Assembly (NCBI GenBank): GCA_002396505.1
Contig: DGYA01000035.1
Coordinates: 21,574-80,607, forward strand
DNA from: Cyanobacteria bacterium UBA5018
Lineage (GTDB): Bacteria; Cyanobacteriota; Cyanobacteriia; PCC-6307; Cyanobiaceae
Direction of reading: 5' to 3'
DNA length: 59,034 bases
This document shows, one piece after another, positions 31,253 through 39,763 of this stretch. Made by a program: the position numbers and the translations under genes. The notes beneath the pieces are model-generated. The model saw nothing but the letters and a program-made list of their open reading frames with translations. It was not told the DNA's origin and ran no database searches. The first letter of the stretch is position 1, and each line of letters opens with the position of its first letter.

Positions 31253-33379
31253 ATGAACGCCCCAACCCCCAGTTCTTCCTGTTGCCAGGCGGAGGGTTCG
31301 GCCGAATTGGCGGCTGGCCCGGCCGGATCGGCGGCAACCATGGAGCGGGAGCTGGCCCGGGAGCTCAGCCGGCTGCGGCGCCGCTTGCTGGTGGCGGCGC
31401 TGCTCACCGCCTTGGTGCTGCTCTCCAGCCTGTCCCCGATGCTGGGCGGGCCGCAGCTGTCCTTTTTGCCGCTTTGGTTCATTAGCCCCTGGACCCAGCT
31501 GCTGCTCACCACACCGGTGTTGTTCTGGTGCGGGCGCGATTTTTATAGCGGCGCCGTCTCGGCCTTTCGGCAGCACTCCGCCGACATGAACACCCTGGTG
31601 GCCGCCGGCACCGGCATCGCCTGGTTGATGTCCCTGTTCACCACCTGCTTCCCCCAGGTGCTGATCGCAGAAGGTCTGCCGGCAGAGGTGTACTACGAAA
31701 CCGCCGCGGTGATCGTCACCCTGGTGCTGCTGGGCCGGCTGCTGGAGGCCCGGGCCCGGGGCCAAACCTCGGCGGCAATACGGCACCTGCTGCAGCTGCA
31801 GCCGCCCACCGCCCGGGTGTTGCGGGATGGCCAGCCGATCGAGATCCCGGTGTCGCTACTGGTGGTGGGGGATCTGGTGCAGGTGCGCCCCGGTGAAAAA
31901 ATCCCGGTGGATGGACAGCTGATCGAAGGCAGTTCCTGGGTGGAGGAATCGATGCTCACCGGAGAAGCCACCGCCGTGGCCAAAGCTCCCGGGGACCAGG
32001 TGATCGGCGTCTCGCTCAACCGCAGCGGCAGCTTCAGCTTCCGCGTCAGCCGGGTGGGGGCCGACACGGTGCTGGCCCAGATCGTGGCCTTGGTGCGCCA
32101 GGCCCAGAGCTCCCGCACCCGGGTGCAGCGCCTGGCCGATCAGGTGGTGGGTTGGTTCGTGCCGGCGGTGATCGCCATCGCCATCGCCTCCTTTGTGGTG
32201 TGGTTCCTGATCAGCGGCAACCCGGTGCTGGCGACGCTGTTTCTGGTGAGCGTGCTGGTGATCGCCTGCCCCTGTGCCCTGGGCCTTGCCACCCCCACCT
32301 CGATCATGGTGGCCTCCGGCAAGGGGGCTGAGAACGGCCTGATCTTTCGCAGCGCCGAAGCGCTGGAAACCGCCGGCAAGCTGCGCACCATCGTGATCGA
32401 CAAAACCGGCACCCTCACCCGCGGCCAGCCCCAGGTGACCGATTTCGAACGGCTGAGCGGCGGCGTTTTGAAAGCCGACACCCTGCTGGCCCTGGTGGCA
32501 GCTCTGGAATCCCGTTCGGAGCACCCCCTGGCGGAAGCGATCGTGGCCTATGCCAGGCCCCGGTCGCAGCAGAGCGAACTGCCGGCGGTGGAGGGTTTCC
32601 AGGCGGTGGCCGGCTGCGGCGTGCGGGGTGCGATCGCCGGCCGTGAGTTGCTTATCGGAACCCCCCGCTGGCTGCGGCAGCTGGGCATCGACACCGCCGC
32701 CCTCCAGCCCTTGGTGGAAGTGCTCGAGGCGGTCGCCTGCAGCGTGGCGGCTGTGGTGGTGGATGGGCGGATCGAGGCCTGCTTTGGCATCTCCGATCCC
32801 CTCAAGCCCAGTTCAGCGGCTGCCGTGGCGGCCCTGCGACGCCAGGGTCTGCAGCTGGTGATGCTCAGTGGCGACGCCCGCCGTACCGCCGAGCTGGTGG
32901 CTGGCCAGGCGGGGATTGAGCGGGTGATCGCAGAAGTGCGTCCCGCCGATAAGGCCGCCGTGATTCGGCTGCTCCAGGCGCAGGGGGAGGGGCCGGTGGC
33001 GATGGTGGGAGATGGCATCAACGACGCGCCCGCCCTGGCCCAGGCCGATGTGGGCATCGCCATGGGTACCGGCACCGACGTGGCGATCGCCGCCAGCGAC
33101 ATCACCCTGATCTCCGGAAATCTGGCCGGCGTGCCGGCGGCGATCGAGCTCAGCCGCCAAGCGATGGCAAATATTCGTCAAAACCTGTTTTTCGCTTTTG
33201 CCTACAACGTGGCTGGCATCCCGATCGCCGCCGGTCTGCTGTTTCCCCTCACCGGCTGGCTGCTCAGCCCGATGATCGCCGGCGCTGCCATGGCCTTCAG
33301 CTCCTTGTCGGTGGTGGGCAATGCCCTGAGGCTGCGCCGCTTCCGGCCCTCGCCCCTGCCCTTGGCAGTTAGCCGATGA
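31253..33379 (+). CDS. copA: Copper-translocating P1B-type ATPase
   Basis: A 708-residue heavy-metal P-type ATPase. Seen in order: N-terminal helices (from about residue 45), actuator TGE loop (EESMLTGEATAVAK), the transport-site Cys-Pro-Cys at 339-341 (IACPCALGLATPTS), phosphorylation Asp383 in DKTGTLT, the HP motif (SRSEHPLAEAIVAYA) and the hinge MVGDGINDAPALAQADVGIA. C-terminal YN (FAYNVAGIPIAAGLLFPLTG) and MAFSSLSVVGNALRLRR indicate Cu(I) specificity. There is no N-terminal HMA domain, only a short SSSCCQ stretch that could take its place. The stop overlaps the next gene by four bases. Confidence 0.93.
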   Translation: MNAPTPSSSCCQAEGSAELAAGPAGSAATMERELARELSRLRRRLLVAALLTALVLLSSLSPMLGGPQLSFLPLWFISPWTQLLLTTPVLFWCGRDFYSGAVSAFRQHSADMNTLVAAGTGIAWLMSLFTTCFPQVLIAEGLPAEVYYETAAVIVTLVLLGRLLEARARGQTSAAIRHLLQLQPPTARVLRDGQPIEIPVSLLVVGDLVQVRPGEKIPVDGQLIEGSSWVEESMLTGEATAVAKAPGDQVIGVSLNRSGSFSFRVSRVGADTVLAQIVALVRQAQSSRTRVQRLADQVVGWFVPAVIAIAIASFVVWFLISGNPVLATLFLVSVLVIACPCALGLATPTSIMVASGKGAENGLIFRSAEALETAGKLRTIVIDKTGTLTRGQPQVTDFERLSGGVLKADTLLALVAALESRSEHPLAEAIVAYARPRSQQSELPAVEGFQAVAGCGVRGAIAGRELLIGTPRWLRQLGIDTAALQPLVEVLEAVACSVAAVVVDGRIEACFGISDPLKPSSAAAVAALRRQGLQLVMLSGDARRTAELVAGQAGIERVIAEVRPADKAAVIRLLQAQGEGPVAMVGDGINDAPALAQADVGIAMGTGTDVAIAASDITLISGNLAGVPAAIELSRQAMANIRQNLFFAFAYNVAGIPIAAGLLFPLTGWLLSPMIAGAAMAFSSLSVVGNALRLRRFRPSPLPLAVSR

Positions 33380-33933
33380 GTGCTCTCCTGGCTGTTGCAC
33401 TGCATTTGCCTGTTGCACTGCATTCAGCTGTTGCCCTGCATATGGCTGTTGCACTGCATATGGCTGATTCACTCCAGGTGGCCGCCGTTCTCCATCGCTC
33501 CGCCCCTTTAGCGCCTGCACCGCTCTGGCGCACGCTCCACCAGCCGCTGGCGCTCCAGCTGGTGGTGGTGGCCGGCGGCCTGGCGCTGATTGCCGCGGAA
33601 CTGTGGTGGTTTCTTGGTCGCCATGGCCTTGCTGTGGCGGCCCATGCAGACGAGGCGGGCGTTCAGGAGATCACCATCACCGTGGACGGGGGTTATCTGC
33701 CTTCCAAAATCCAGGCGCTGGCGGGGCGGCCGCTGCGGCTTGCCTTCCATCGCCTCGATCCCAGCGGCTGTCTGGCCCAGGTGATCTTCCCCGATTTCCA
33801 CAAAACCCTCGATCTGCCCCTTGGTGACACCACCAGCCTGGAGTTGCCGCCCACCCCGGCCGGCGTCTATCCCTTCCACTGCGGCATGGCCATGGTCAGG
33901 GGCGTGCTGGAGGTGGTGGATCCAGCTGCCTGA
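33376..33933 (+). CDS. Membrane-anchored cupredoxin-domain protein
   Basis: The C-terminal domain (about residues 88-185) is cupredoxin-like: QEITITVDGGYLPSKIQALA, PLRLAFHRLDP, and a ligand-bearing AGVYPFHCGMAMVRGVLEV with His, Cys and Met spaced as in type 1 or CopC-like sites. A membrane helix (LVVVAGGLALIAAELWWFL) precedes it. The first 30 residues are a repeat (AVALHM / PVALHS) from four 18-bp units. The ATG overlaps the copA stop by four bases, so the two are coupled. A role in copper delivery or sequestration is inferred. The 3' end overlaps the convergent TauE gene by 38 bases. Confidence 0.8.
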   Translation: MSALLAVALHLPVALHSAVALHMAVALHMADSLQVAAVLHRSAPLAPAPLWRTLHQPLALQLVVVAGGLALIAAELWWFLGRHGLAVAAHADEAGVQEITITVDGGYLPSKIQALAGRPLRLAFHRLDPSGCLAQVIFPDFHKTLDLPLGDTTSLELPPTPAGVYPFHCGMAMVRGVLEVVDPAA

Positions 33934-34825
33934 ATGGCCGGTGTGGAGCGGCGGCGCAGAGCAGCAGGGGCGAGACTGGGGTTCCTGGAGACCAGCGAGC
34001 TGGGAACAGGGGCTGGCGGTTGGCCGTAGGCCGAGGAGGGCTGGGCAGCCGCTGATGGTGTTGCCAGGCCTCGTAGCCGGTGAGCAGGGCCGAGCCGATC
34101 AGCAGTGCCGCAAAACCCTGGCGCAGCTGCAGTTCCGGCAGGTGGGGCGCCAGGCGCTGGCCCACCACCGCACCGACCAGGCCACCAGCCACCAGCGGCA
34201 AGAGTAGTGGCAGCTGGGCTGCGGGCCAGTAGCCCAGAGCGGCCAGGGCGACCAGGGAATTGGTGCTAATCAGCAGCAGGCTGGTGCCGCTGGCGAGCTG
34301 CATCGGCAGGCCCGCCAGCAGCACCAGGGCGGGCACGAGCGCGAAGCCGCCCCCCACCCCGGCAATGCCGGTGAGCAGGCCCACCAGAATTCCCTGGCCC
34401 GCCAGCGCCAAGGGAGAGCCCCCTGGACGCCTGGGGCTTGCGGCCTGTCCCAGGGCGCTAGGGCGGCTGAGCAGCCAGGACGCAAACAAAGCCGCTGCGG
34501 CGAAGATTCCCAGTTGCATCGCCTCCGGAATTAGATCGGCCTTCACCAGCGAGCCGCCGATCCAGCTGCCGGCCAGGGCCGGCAAGCCCAGCACCAGGGC
34601 GGGTTTGATTGCGATCTGGCGGCGGCGGATGTAGGGGCCCAAATTGCCGAGGGCCAGCAGGGTGACCACCAGCAGCGAAAGCGGAACGGCGGCCTTGGTG
34701 GGCAAGGCCGCACCGCTCACCAGCAGGGGCAACAGCAGGATCGAGCCACCGGCCCCGAGCACGGCGAGCAGAAAGCCAATTAAGGCTCCGCCCGCCAGCA
34801 GTAGTGCCATGGTTGCCGGGATCAT
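33896..34825 (-). CDS. TauE/SafE-family sulfite or sulfur-anion exporter
   Basis: A 309-residue polytopic membrane permease. The two homologous halves show the family GxGGS/G pattern: LLAVLGAGGSILLLPLLV near the N-terminus and GLLTGIAGVGGGFALVPALV in the middle. TauE/SafE proteins move sulfite, sulfoacetate or similar anions. The ATG (34823-34825) overlaps the stop of the upstream rhodanese gene as ATGA. The last 40 residues are Pro/Arg-rich and not conserved in the family. Third gene of a sulfur-detoxification operon. Confidence 0.9.
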   Translation of the reverse strand: MIPATMALLLAGGALIGFLLAVLGAGGSILLLPLLVSGAALPTKAAVPLSLLVVTLLALGNLGPYIRRRQIAIKPALVLGLPALAGSWIGGSLVKADLIPEAMQLGIFAAAALFASWLLSRPSALGQAASPRRPGGSPLALAGQGILVGLLTGIAGVGGGFALVPALVLLAGLPMQLASGTSLLLISTNSLVALAALGYWPAAQLPLLLPLVAGGLVGAVVGQRLAPHLPELQLRQGFAALLIGSALLTGYEAWQHHQRLPSPPRPTANRQPLFPARWSPGTPVSPLLLCAAAPHRPFRQLDPPPPARP

Positions 34826-35394
34826 TCCCCTTTGGATTCGATAGCCGCCTGGTTCCAGGGCATGGCGGCCAGCAGACGGGCCATGCCGCAGAAGCCGCTG
34901 ATACCCGCGTAGGTGAGACCAGCCCCCACAAAGCCACTCAACCAAATCCAGCCCGGTGCCACGGTTTGGCCGAGGATCACCCCCAGCAGCACCAGGCTGC
35001 CGGCCGCGATTTGCACCTGGCGCATCAGCGGCAGCGGTGCCCCCTTGGTCTTCTGTAGGGCGAAACCGGCCTGCTCCCAGGCGGGTAAGCCCCCCATTAG
35101 ATCGGCAATTGGCTGGCTGTGGCCCTGCTGAAGCAGTTGCGTCAAGGCCCGGGCACTGCGGTTGCCGCTCTGGCAAACCAGCACCAGCGGCCCGCGGGGT
35201 AGATCCACCTGGGTGATGCGCGCGAGAGGAATGTTGAGGCTGCCGCTGATGTGGCCAGAGGCGTATTCCATCGGTTCGCGTACATCAATCACGCCGACCT
35301 GGCGGGCGGCAAGTTGCTCGGACAAGTCGTGGGCGCTGATGTGGCTGGCCATCGGGGTGGCCATCTGGGCGGCCATCGCAGGGGTGGGAGTCAT
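34822..35394 (-). CDS. Rhodanese domain fused to DUF2892 membrane domain
   Basis: Residues about 18-110 are a rhodanese domain with the active-site loop VCQSGNRSARAL, whose Cys carries a persulfide. Residues about 125-180 hold two membrane helices of DUF2892 type (AAGSLVLLGVILGQTVAPGW, GFVGAGLTYAGISGFCGMAR). Such proteins move sulfane sulfur at the membrane. The operon position between the persulfide dioxygenase and TauE/SafE agrees with this. The N-terminus is Met/Ala/Pro-rich; a downstream ATG may be the true start. Confidence 0.92.
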   Translation of the reverse strand: MTPTPAMAAQMATPMASHISAHDLSEQLAARQVGVIDVREPMEYASGHISGSLNIPLARITQVDLPRGPLVLVCQSGNRSARALTQLLQQGHSQPIADLMGGLPAWEQAGFALQKTKGAPLPLMRQVQIAAGSLVLLGVILGQTVAPGWIWLSGFVGAGLTYAGISGFCGMARLLAAMPWNQAAIESKGE

Positions 35395-35455
35395 GGTTCT
35401 GAGTGCGGAGCGCAGCGAAAGATGGGATCTGGGCGGCAGTTACGGGGCGGCCGCT

Positions 35456-36622
35456 TCAGGGCTGGGCAGCAGCCTCGAGCCGGTAGCCCTCGGCGAGCCA
35501 GCGGCTCAGGCCGCCGCGCAGGTTGGCCACCCGCTGGCGGCCGGCCTTGAGCAGCTGCTGGGTGGCCAGGGCCGAGCGGCTGCCGGAATGGCAGACCACC
35601 ACCAGCGGGCGATCGGCGGGCAGCTCGCCGGTGCGGCTTTCGAGCTCCGGCAGGGGGATCAGCAGGCTGCCGGCCAATCGGCCGTCGGGTCCGTTGAATT
35701 CCTCGGCGGAGCGCACATCGAGCAGCGTGATCTCGCTCTGATGGGCCACCACCCAGGCGGGGCTGAGTTCGGGCAGGCCGGCATAGCTGCGGGTCAGGGG
35801 TGCCCAGGCCGGTGCCGGGCCCTCTGCCGTGGCGTGGGGTTTGCCGGAGCGCATGTTGCCGGGCAGGGCCTCGGCGATTTTGTGGGGATGGGGGAGTTTC
35901 ATGTTCTCCATGTGGCCCACGAAATCCCGCTCGCTGGCGTTGCCGCCCAGCCTGGCGTTGAAGGCCTTCTCCTCCGCTACGGAGGTAACGCTGCGGCCTG
36001 TGTAGTCGTGCCCCGGATAGAGCAGACAGCTGTCGGGGAGGCTAAAGATTTGCTCGGTGATTGAGCGGTAGAGGCTGTGGGCATCGCCCTGCTGGAAGTC
36101 GCAGCGACCGCAACCGCGCACCAGCAGCGCATCGCCACTGAAGGCCAGCGACTGGTCATCGAGCACGAAGCTGAGGCAGCTGTCGGTGTGGCCCGGGGTG
36201 GCGCGCACCTCCAGCCAGCGGCCCCCAAAGGTGAGCCGATCCCCATGGGCCAGGGGCAGGCTGACGTTTTCGGCGTGGGCGGCGGCGGCCAGGCCGATGG
36301 CACAGCCGCTGGCCTCATGCATCAGCCAGCTGCCGGTCACGTGGTCGGCATGGGCATGGGTGTCGATCGAGGCCACCAGCTCGATGCCCAGCTCGTTGAT
36401 CAGGGCGAGATCGCGGTCGTGCTGCTCAAAGACCGTGTCGATGATCACCCCCTGGCGGCTGGGCACATCGGCCAGCAGGTAGGTGAAGCTGCCGGTGTCG
36501 CCGTCGAACAGCTGTCGGAAGAGCAGGGAGCCCCCGCCGGCGGCGGCAGAAAGGGACAGGGCGGGAGCGGCAGCGACGGCCACTGGCGCATTAACAGCTG
36601 TGGACTGGGGAGTAACAGCCAT
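35456..36622 (-). CDS. Persulfide dioxygenase (MBL fold) fused to rhodanese
   Basis: A 388-residue two-domain enzyme. The metallo-beta-lactamase domain has DTHAHADHVTGSW, ATPGHTDSCLSF, AFSGDALLVRGCGRCDFQ and LYPGHDYTGR, the ETHE1/BLH-type pattern for a mononuclear iron persulfide dioxygenase. The C-terminal rhodanese has VVVCHSGSRSALATQQLL. It would oxidise glutathione persulfide to sulfite, which TauE/SafE could export. I chose the ATG at 36620-36622; the frame extends to 36745 with low-complexity Pro/Ser residues only. Likely controlled by the divergent ArsR-type gene. Confidence 0.93.
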   Translation of the reverse strand: MAVTPQSTAVNAPVAVAAAPALSLSAAAGGGSLLFRQLFDGDTGSFTYLLADVPSRQGVIIDTVFEQHDRDLALINELGIELVASIDTHAHADHVTGSWLMHEASGCAIGLAAAAHAENVSLPLAHGDRLTFGGRWLEVRATPGHTDSCLSFVLDDQSLAFSGDALLVRGCGRCDFQQGDAHSLYRSITEQIFSLPDSCLLYPGHDYTGRSVTSVAEEKAFNARLGGNASERDFVGHMENMKLPHPHKIAEALPGNMRSGKPHATAEGPAPAWAPLTRSYAGLPELSPAWVVAHQSEITLLDVRSAEEFNGPDGRLAGSLLIPLPELESRTGELPADRPLVVVCHSGSRSALATQQLLKAGRQRVANLRGGLSRWLAEGYRLEAAAQP

Positions 36623-36734
36623 TGGCGGAGATGCGAAGGGGGGCAGGGGTGCGGGCGGAGGCGAAAAAAGGGGAGAGAGGAGCTGCGGAGGCGAAAACAG
36701 CTGAGGGGAGCCGTGGCAGCAGGGGCTCCTAGTT

Positions 36735-36758
36735 GCTATGAGCATAGCCGCATAATGC
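36735..36758. promoter_or_regulatory. Candidate ArsR-type operator of the sulfur operon
   Basis: Two adjacent inverted repeats, GCTATGAGCATAGC (36735-36748) and GCATAATGC (36750-36758), lie about 115 bases upstream of the persulfide dioxygenase start. AT-centred inverted repeats of this kind are typical of ArsR-family repressor sites. The facing ArsR-type gene at 37165 is the obvious candidate regulator. No experimental support is visible. Confidence 0.5.
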
Positions 36759-37164
36759 CCACAAAGGAAAATCTTGTGGGCGCTGGCCGCGCTACTCGGG
36801 GGGTTTGCGGTGAGGGAGCCTGCGCTCCAGCGCTCTTGTTCCAGTGTTCTTGCTGAGGCGCTCTAGCTGCGGGGCTTTAGTTGCGGCGCTCTAGTCGCGG
36901 CGCTCTGGTTGCGGAGGTGGGGCCCATCGCTGGTTCAGGCGGCGCTTCTCCTCCAGCATCAAGATCTCCGGACCCTCCAGGGCAAGTCGCAGCACTTCCG
37001 GCTCGCTCAGGGGCTAGATCGCCAGGGGCGGCCCAAGCTGATCCCCAGGGGCCGAGGCGGGCAAGCTGCCCCCTGAACAGCGACTGGCGGCTAGGTGCAT
37101 AATTCCTTTAGCGTCATAGAGTTCTTTGGCGTCATACAGCCCTTTGGCATCAGATAGCAATGCC
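36759..37164. other. Spacer between the persulfide dioxygenase and the ArsR-type gene
   Basis: Contains 14-bp-type tandem units around GCGGCGCTCTAGTTGC (about 36858-36915) and a direct repeat just before the regulator, (G)GCGTCATAxAGxxCTTTG (about 37110-37150). On the minus strand 36891-37010 reads LSEPEVLRLALEGPEILMLE, EKRRLNQRWAPPPQPE, which looks protein-like but has a stop just upstream and no good start. It may be a short gene remnant. Confidence 0.4.
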
Positions 37165-37512
37165 ATGGCCGCGCCCGCTGCTTTGACCCTGCCCAGCCCC
37201 CAGTTGATTGAGGCGCTCAGCCAGTTCTTTCGGTTGTTGAGCGAGCCGACCCGCCTGCAATTGCTTTGTCAGCTCAAGCATGGGGGAGCCATGGACGTGG
37301 CCTCCCTGATCGAGGCCACCGGCTTCAGTCAGTCCCACATCAGCCGCCAGCTGGGCCAGTTGCAGCGCGCCGGCCTGGTGAGCTGTGAACGCGACGGGGT
37401 GCGACTTATCTATGCGTTGGCCGACCCCTTGGTGGAGGAACTCTGCAATCTGGTGCAGGGGCGAATGAGGCAAAGATTGGAGCAACAGCTACAGCAGCTG
37501 CCGGCTCTTTGA
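37165..37512 (+). CDS. ArsR-family (BigR/SqrR-like) transcriptional regulator
   Basis: A 115-residue winged-helix repressor: ALSQFFRLLSEPTRLQLLCQ, MDVASLIEATGFSQSHISRQ, LGQLQRAGLVSCERDGVRLI, YALADPLVEELCNLVQGRM. Classical ArsR metal-box ELCVCDL is absent. Instead there is a Cys in the second helix (LQLLCQL) and another in the last helix (EELCNL), as in the persulfide sensors BigR and SqrR. It faces a persulfide dioxygenase operon, so a polysulfide-responsive repressor is the best inference. I chose the ATG at 37165; a TTG at 37126 lies upstream. Confidence 0.88.
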   Translation: MAAPAALTLPSPQLIEALSQFFRLLSEPTRLQLLCQLKHGGAMDVASLIEATGFSQSHISRQLGQLQRAGLVSCERDGVRLIYALADPLVEELCNLVQGRMRQRLEQQLQQLPAL

Positions 37513-37637
37513 GCTGCCACTGCGTTGTCCTGCCCCTGACTCGGCAAACATCCTTTGGCCAACTTGCCTTTGCCCATACCTGCGGGCGCTGGGCTGGCTG
37601 CCATCCCGTTTTCCCTAGCCTTGGTCCCCAGTGGCAG

Positions 37638-38333
37638 ATGGGCATGGCAAGGGTTGCGGTGAGCGGCGCCTCCGGCAAGACCGGCTGGCGCCTGGTGCAG
37701 GAGGCGCTCGGCCGCGGGCACTCGGTGCGGGCCCTGGTGCGACCGGGCTCCCAGCTCCCCGCCGTGCTGGAGGGGGCCGAGCTGGTGCGGCTGGATTTCA
37801 GCTGCACCGAGGCCCTCCATGCCGCCCTATCCGGTTGCGACGCCCTGGTGATCGCCACCGGTGCCCGCCCATCGGTGGATTTGAGTGGGCCATTGAAGGT
37901 GGATGCCTTCGGGGTGCGCGAGCAGATCCAGGCCTGCAAGGCCGTGGGCCTGAGGCGGGTGGTGCTGGTGAGCGCCCTTTGCGCCGGGCGCTGGTGGCAC
38001 CCCTTAAATCTGTTCGGGCTGATCCTGGTGTGGAAACGGCTGGGCGAGCGCTGGCTGGAGCAGAGCCAGCTCGACTGGACCGTGATTCGCCCCGGCGGCC
38101 TCAGCGAAGACGACAGCCGCTGCCAGGGCGAAAGCGTGCTGTTCACCGGTCCAGGCCAGCAGGAGAGCGCCAGCATTCCCCGCCGCCTGGTGGCCCAGGT
38201 GTGCCTGGACGCCCTCGAATCGCCGGCGGCGATCGGCCGGATCATCGAGATCACCAGCAATCGCCAGCAACCCCAGCAATCGCTGGCCGGCTGGCTTGAG
38301 GCCACCCAGCCACCCAGCCAGCCAGCTAGCTAG
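37638..38333 (+). CDS. NAD(P)-binding atypical SDR-family protein
   Basis: A 231-residue Rossmann protein with the dinucleotide motif ARVAVSGASGKTGWRLVQEA, then DALVIATGARPSVDLSG, RRVVLVSALCAGRWW and TVIRPGGLSEDD. This is the atypical SDR5/NmrA-like group with Tyr replaced, common in cyanobacteria and plastids. The substrate is not known. The start is ATG at 37638 or 37644; the frame is open upstream to 37509. It is 126 bases downstream of the ArsR-type gene on the same strand. The C-terminus ends in a Pro/Ser/Gln repeat. Confidence 0.88.
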   Translation: MGMARVAVSGASGKTGWRLVQEALGRGHSVRALVRPGSQLPAVLEGAELVRLDFSCTEALHAALSGCDALVIATGARPSVDLSGPLKVDAFGVREQIQACKAVGLRRVVLVSALCAGRWWHPLNLFGLILVWKRLGERWLEQSQLDWTVIRPGGLSEDDSRCQGESVLFTGPGQQESASIPRRLVAQVCLDALESPAAIGRIIEITSNRQQPQQSLAGWLEATQPPSQPAS

Positions 38334-38620
38334 CTAGGGCAGTGCCCGAGGGTGCAAGCAAGAAAATAGTGCAGATAAGAAAATAATTGCAAATCAAGAA
38401 AGAATTGCAATTTGTGATAAATAGGAGATTAATTTATTAGGAGATTAATTTATAAAGATATGTAGCTGGTGGCAGTGGTAAAAGCTCGACCGTCCCGATG
38501 TCTGGGTGGGTCTAGTCCTGCGCTGGGCTTCCTGAATAGCTGCTTGTTAGCCCCGTAACTGCTTGCCAGCCGGGTCACAATGGGGCGACCGTTGGGCCTT
38601 GGGGGCCATCGCTGCCGCCG
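38334..38620. other. AT-rich spacer before the cation antiporter
   Basis: About 290 bases, markedly AT-rich around 38350-38460 in a GC-rich setting. It starts with CTAGCTAGCTAG-type repeats at the SDR stop and contains several AGAAAxAATTGCAA-like elements and the perfect 16-bp tandem repeat. No gene seen. Confidence 0.6.
38422..38453. repeat. Perfect 16-bp tandem repeat, two copies
   Basis: TAGGAGATTAATTTAT occupies 38422-38437 and again 38438-38453. It contains the palindrome ATTAAT and lies about 170 bases upstream of the antiporter start. Confidence 0.9.
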
Positions 38621-39763
38621 ATGAACAGCCGCCAAGCGATCGCCCTGGCCCTGCTGGCGTTCGTGCCCATCTCGGCGGCCGCCGAGCATTTTCACTGGGG
38701 CGATGGGGCCGTCTTCTTAACTGCGGTGCTGGCGATCCTGCCCCTGGCGGTGTGGTTGAGCACCGCCACCGAGGAGATCTCTATTGCCTTGGGGCCGAAT
38801 CTCGGCGCCCTGCTCAACGCCCTGTTCGGCAACGCCACCGAATTGATCATTGCCCTCACCGCCCTGCGGGCTGGCCTGGTGGGAATAGTGAAAGCGAGCA
38901 TCACCGGCACGGTGATGGCCAACCTGCTGCTGGCCCTGGGCCTGTCGATGCTGGTGGGCGGCATCGGCCGTAAGGAGCAGACCTTCCAGCCGGTGGTTGC
39001 GCGGGTGAATGGCTCGGCGATGACCCTGGCGGTGCTGGCGATCCTGATCCCCAGCCTCACCAGTCTCGACCCGCTCCAGAGCGCTGCCGGCATTGGCGCC
39101 TTCTCGCGCTTCGTGGCCTGGCTGCTGCTGCTGGTGTATGGCCTCACCCTGGTGTTTTCGCTGCGCACCCACCGCTCCCTATACGAGGTGGCCCAGGTGG
39201 ATCTGGCGGCGGAGACGGGCGTTGTGGAGACAGGCGCGGCGGAGCTAGCCGGGCGTGAGACAGCAGAGGCTCCAGGGGGCCATGGCCACAGTCCGCCTCT
39301 GCTGCCCTGGTTCCTGGTGCTGCTTGGAGCGACGGCGGGGATCGCCTACGAATCGGAACTGTTTGTGGGTGTGGTGGAAACGGTGAGTGAGGGCTTTGGT
39401 TTGACTGGCCTGTTCACCGGTGTGGTGCTGTTGCCGCTGCTGGGTGGGGTGGCGGAATACATCACCGCCGTAGGCATGGCCCGCCGCAACAAGATGGACC
39501 TGGCGGTGTCGGTGGCGCTGGGATCCACATTGCTGGTGGCCCTGTTGGTGGTGCCGGTGCTTGTGTTGGTGGGGCCGCTCTTGGGCCATCCGCTGGATCT
39601 GAGCTTCAATCCCTATGAGCTGGTGGCGATCGCCACGGCCGTGGTGGTGAGCAACCTGGCCAGCCTTGATGGCCGCTCCGACTGGCTGGAGGGGGTGCTG
39701 CTGCTGGCGGCCTACGTGATCCTGGCGGCCGGTTTCTTCTTCCAGAGCACTCCGATCGGATGA
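38621..39763 (+). CDS. Ca2+/H+ antiporter (CaCA family, CAX type)
   Basis: A 380-residue membrane protein with about 11 helices. The two alpha repeats that form the ion site are seen: LNALFGNATELIIALTALRA and LLPLLGGVAEYITAVGMARR, each with the essential Glu. Between them is an acidic loop (AETGVVETGAAELAGRETAE) partly made of repeats. It exports Ca2+ in exchange for protons. The stop overlaps the next gene by four bases. Confidence 0.93.
   Translation: MNSRQAIALALLAFVPISAAAEHFHWGDGAVFLTAVLAILPLAVWLSTATEEISIALGPNLGALLNALFGNATELIIALTALRAGLVGIVKASITGTVMANLLLALGLSMLVGGIGRKEQTFQPVVARVNGSAMTLAVLAILIPSLTSLDPLQSAAGIGAFSRFVAWLLLLVYGLTLVFSLRTHRSLYEVAQVDLAAETGVVETGAAELAGRETAEAPGGHGHSPPLLPWFLVLLGATAGIAYESELFVGVVETVSEGFGLTGLFTGVVLLPLLGGVAEYITAVGMARRNKMDLAVSVALGSTLLVALLVVPVLVLVGPLLGHPLDLSFNPYELVAIATAVVVSNLASLDGRSDWLEGVLLLAAYVILAAGFFFQSTPIG

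Noticed and set aside
30834..31256. 140-codon plus-strand frame before copA
   Set aside because: Its product (IDYSSCIDYLVFADYLLRGD and similar) is a direct translation of DNA repeats; no start signal and no family.
37126..37164. TTG start giving a longer ArsR-type regulator
   Set aside because: The added 13 residues are encoded by the direct repeat in the leader; the ATG at 37165 gives family length.
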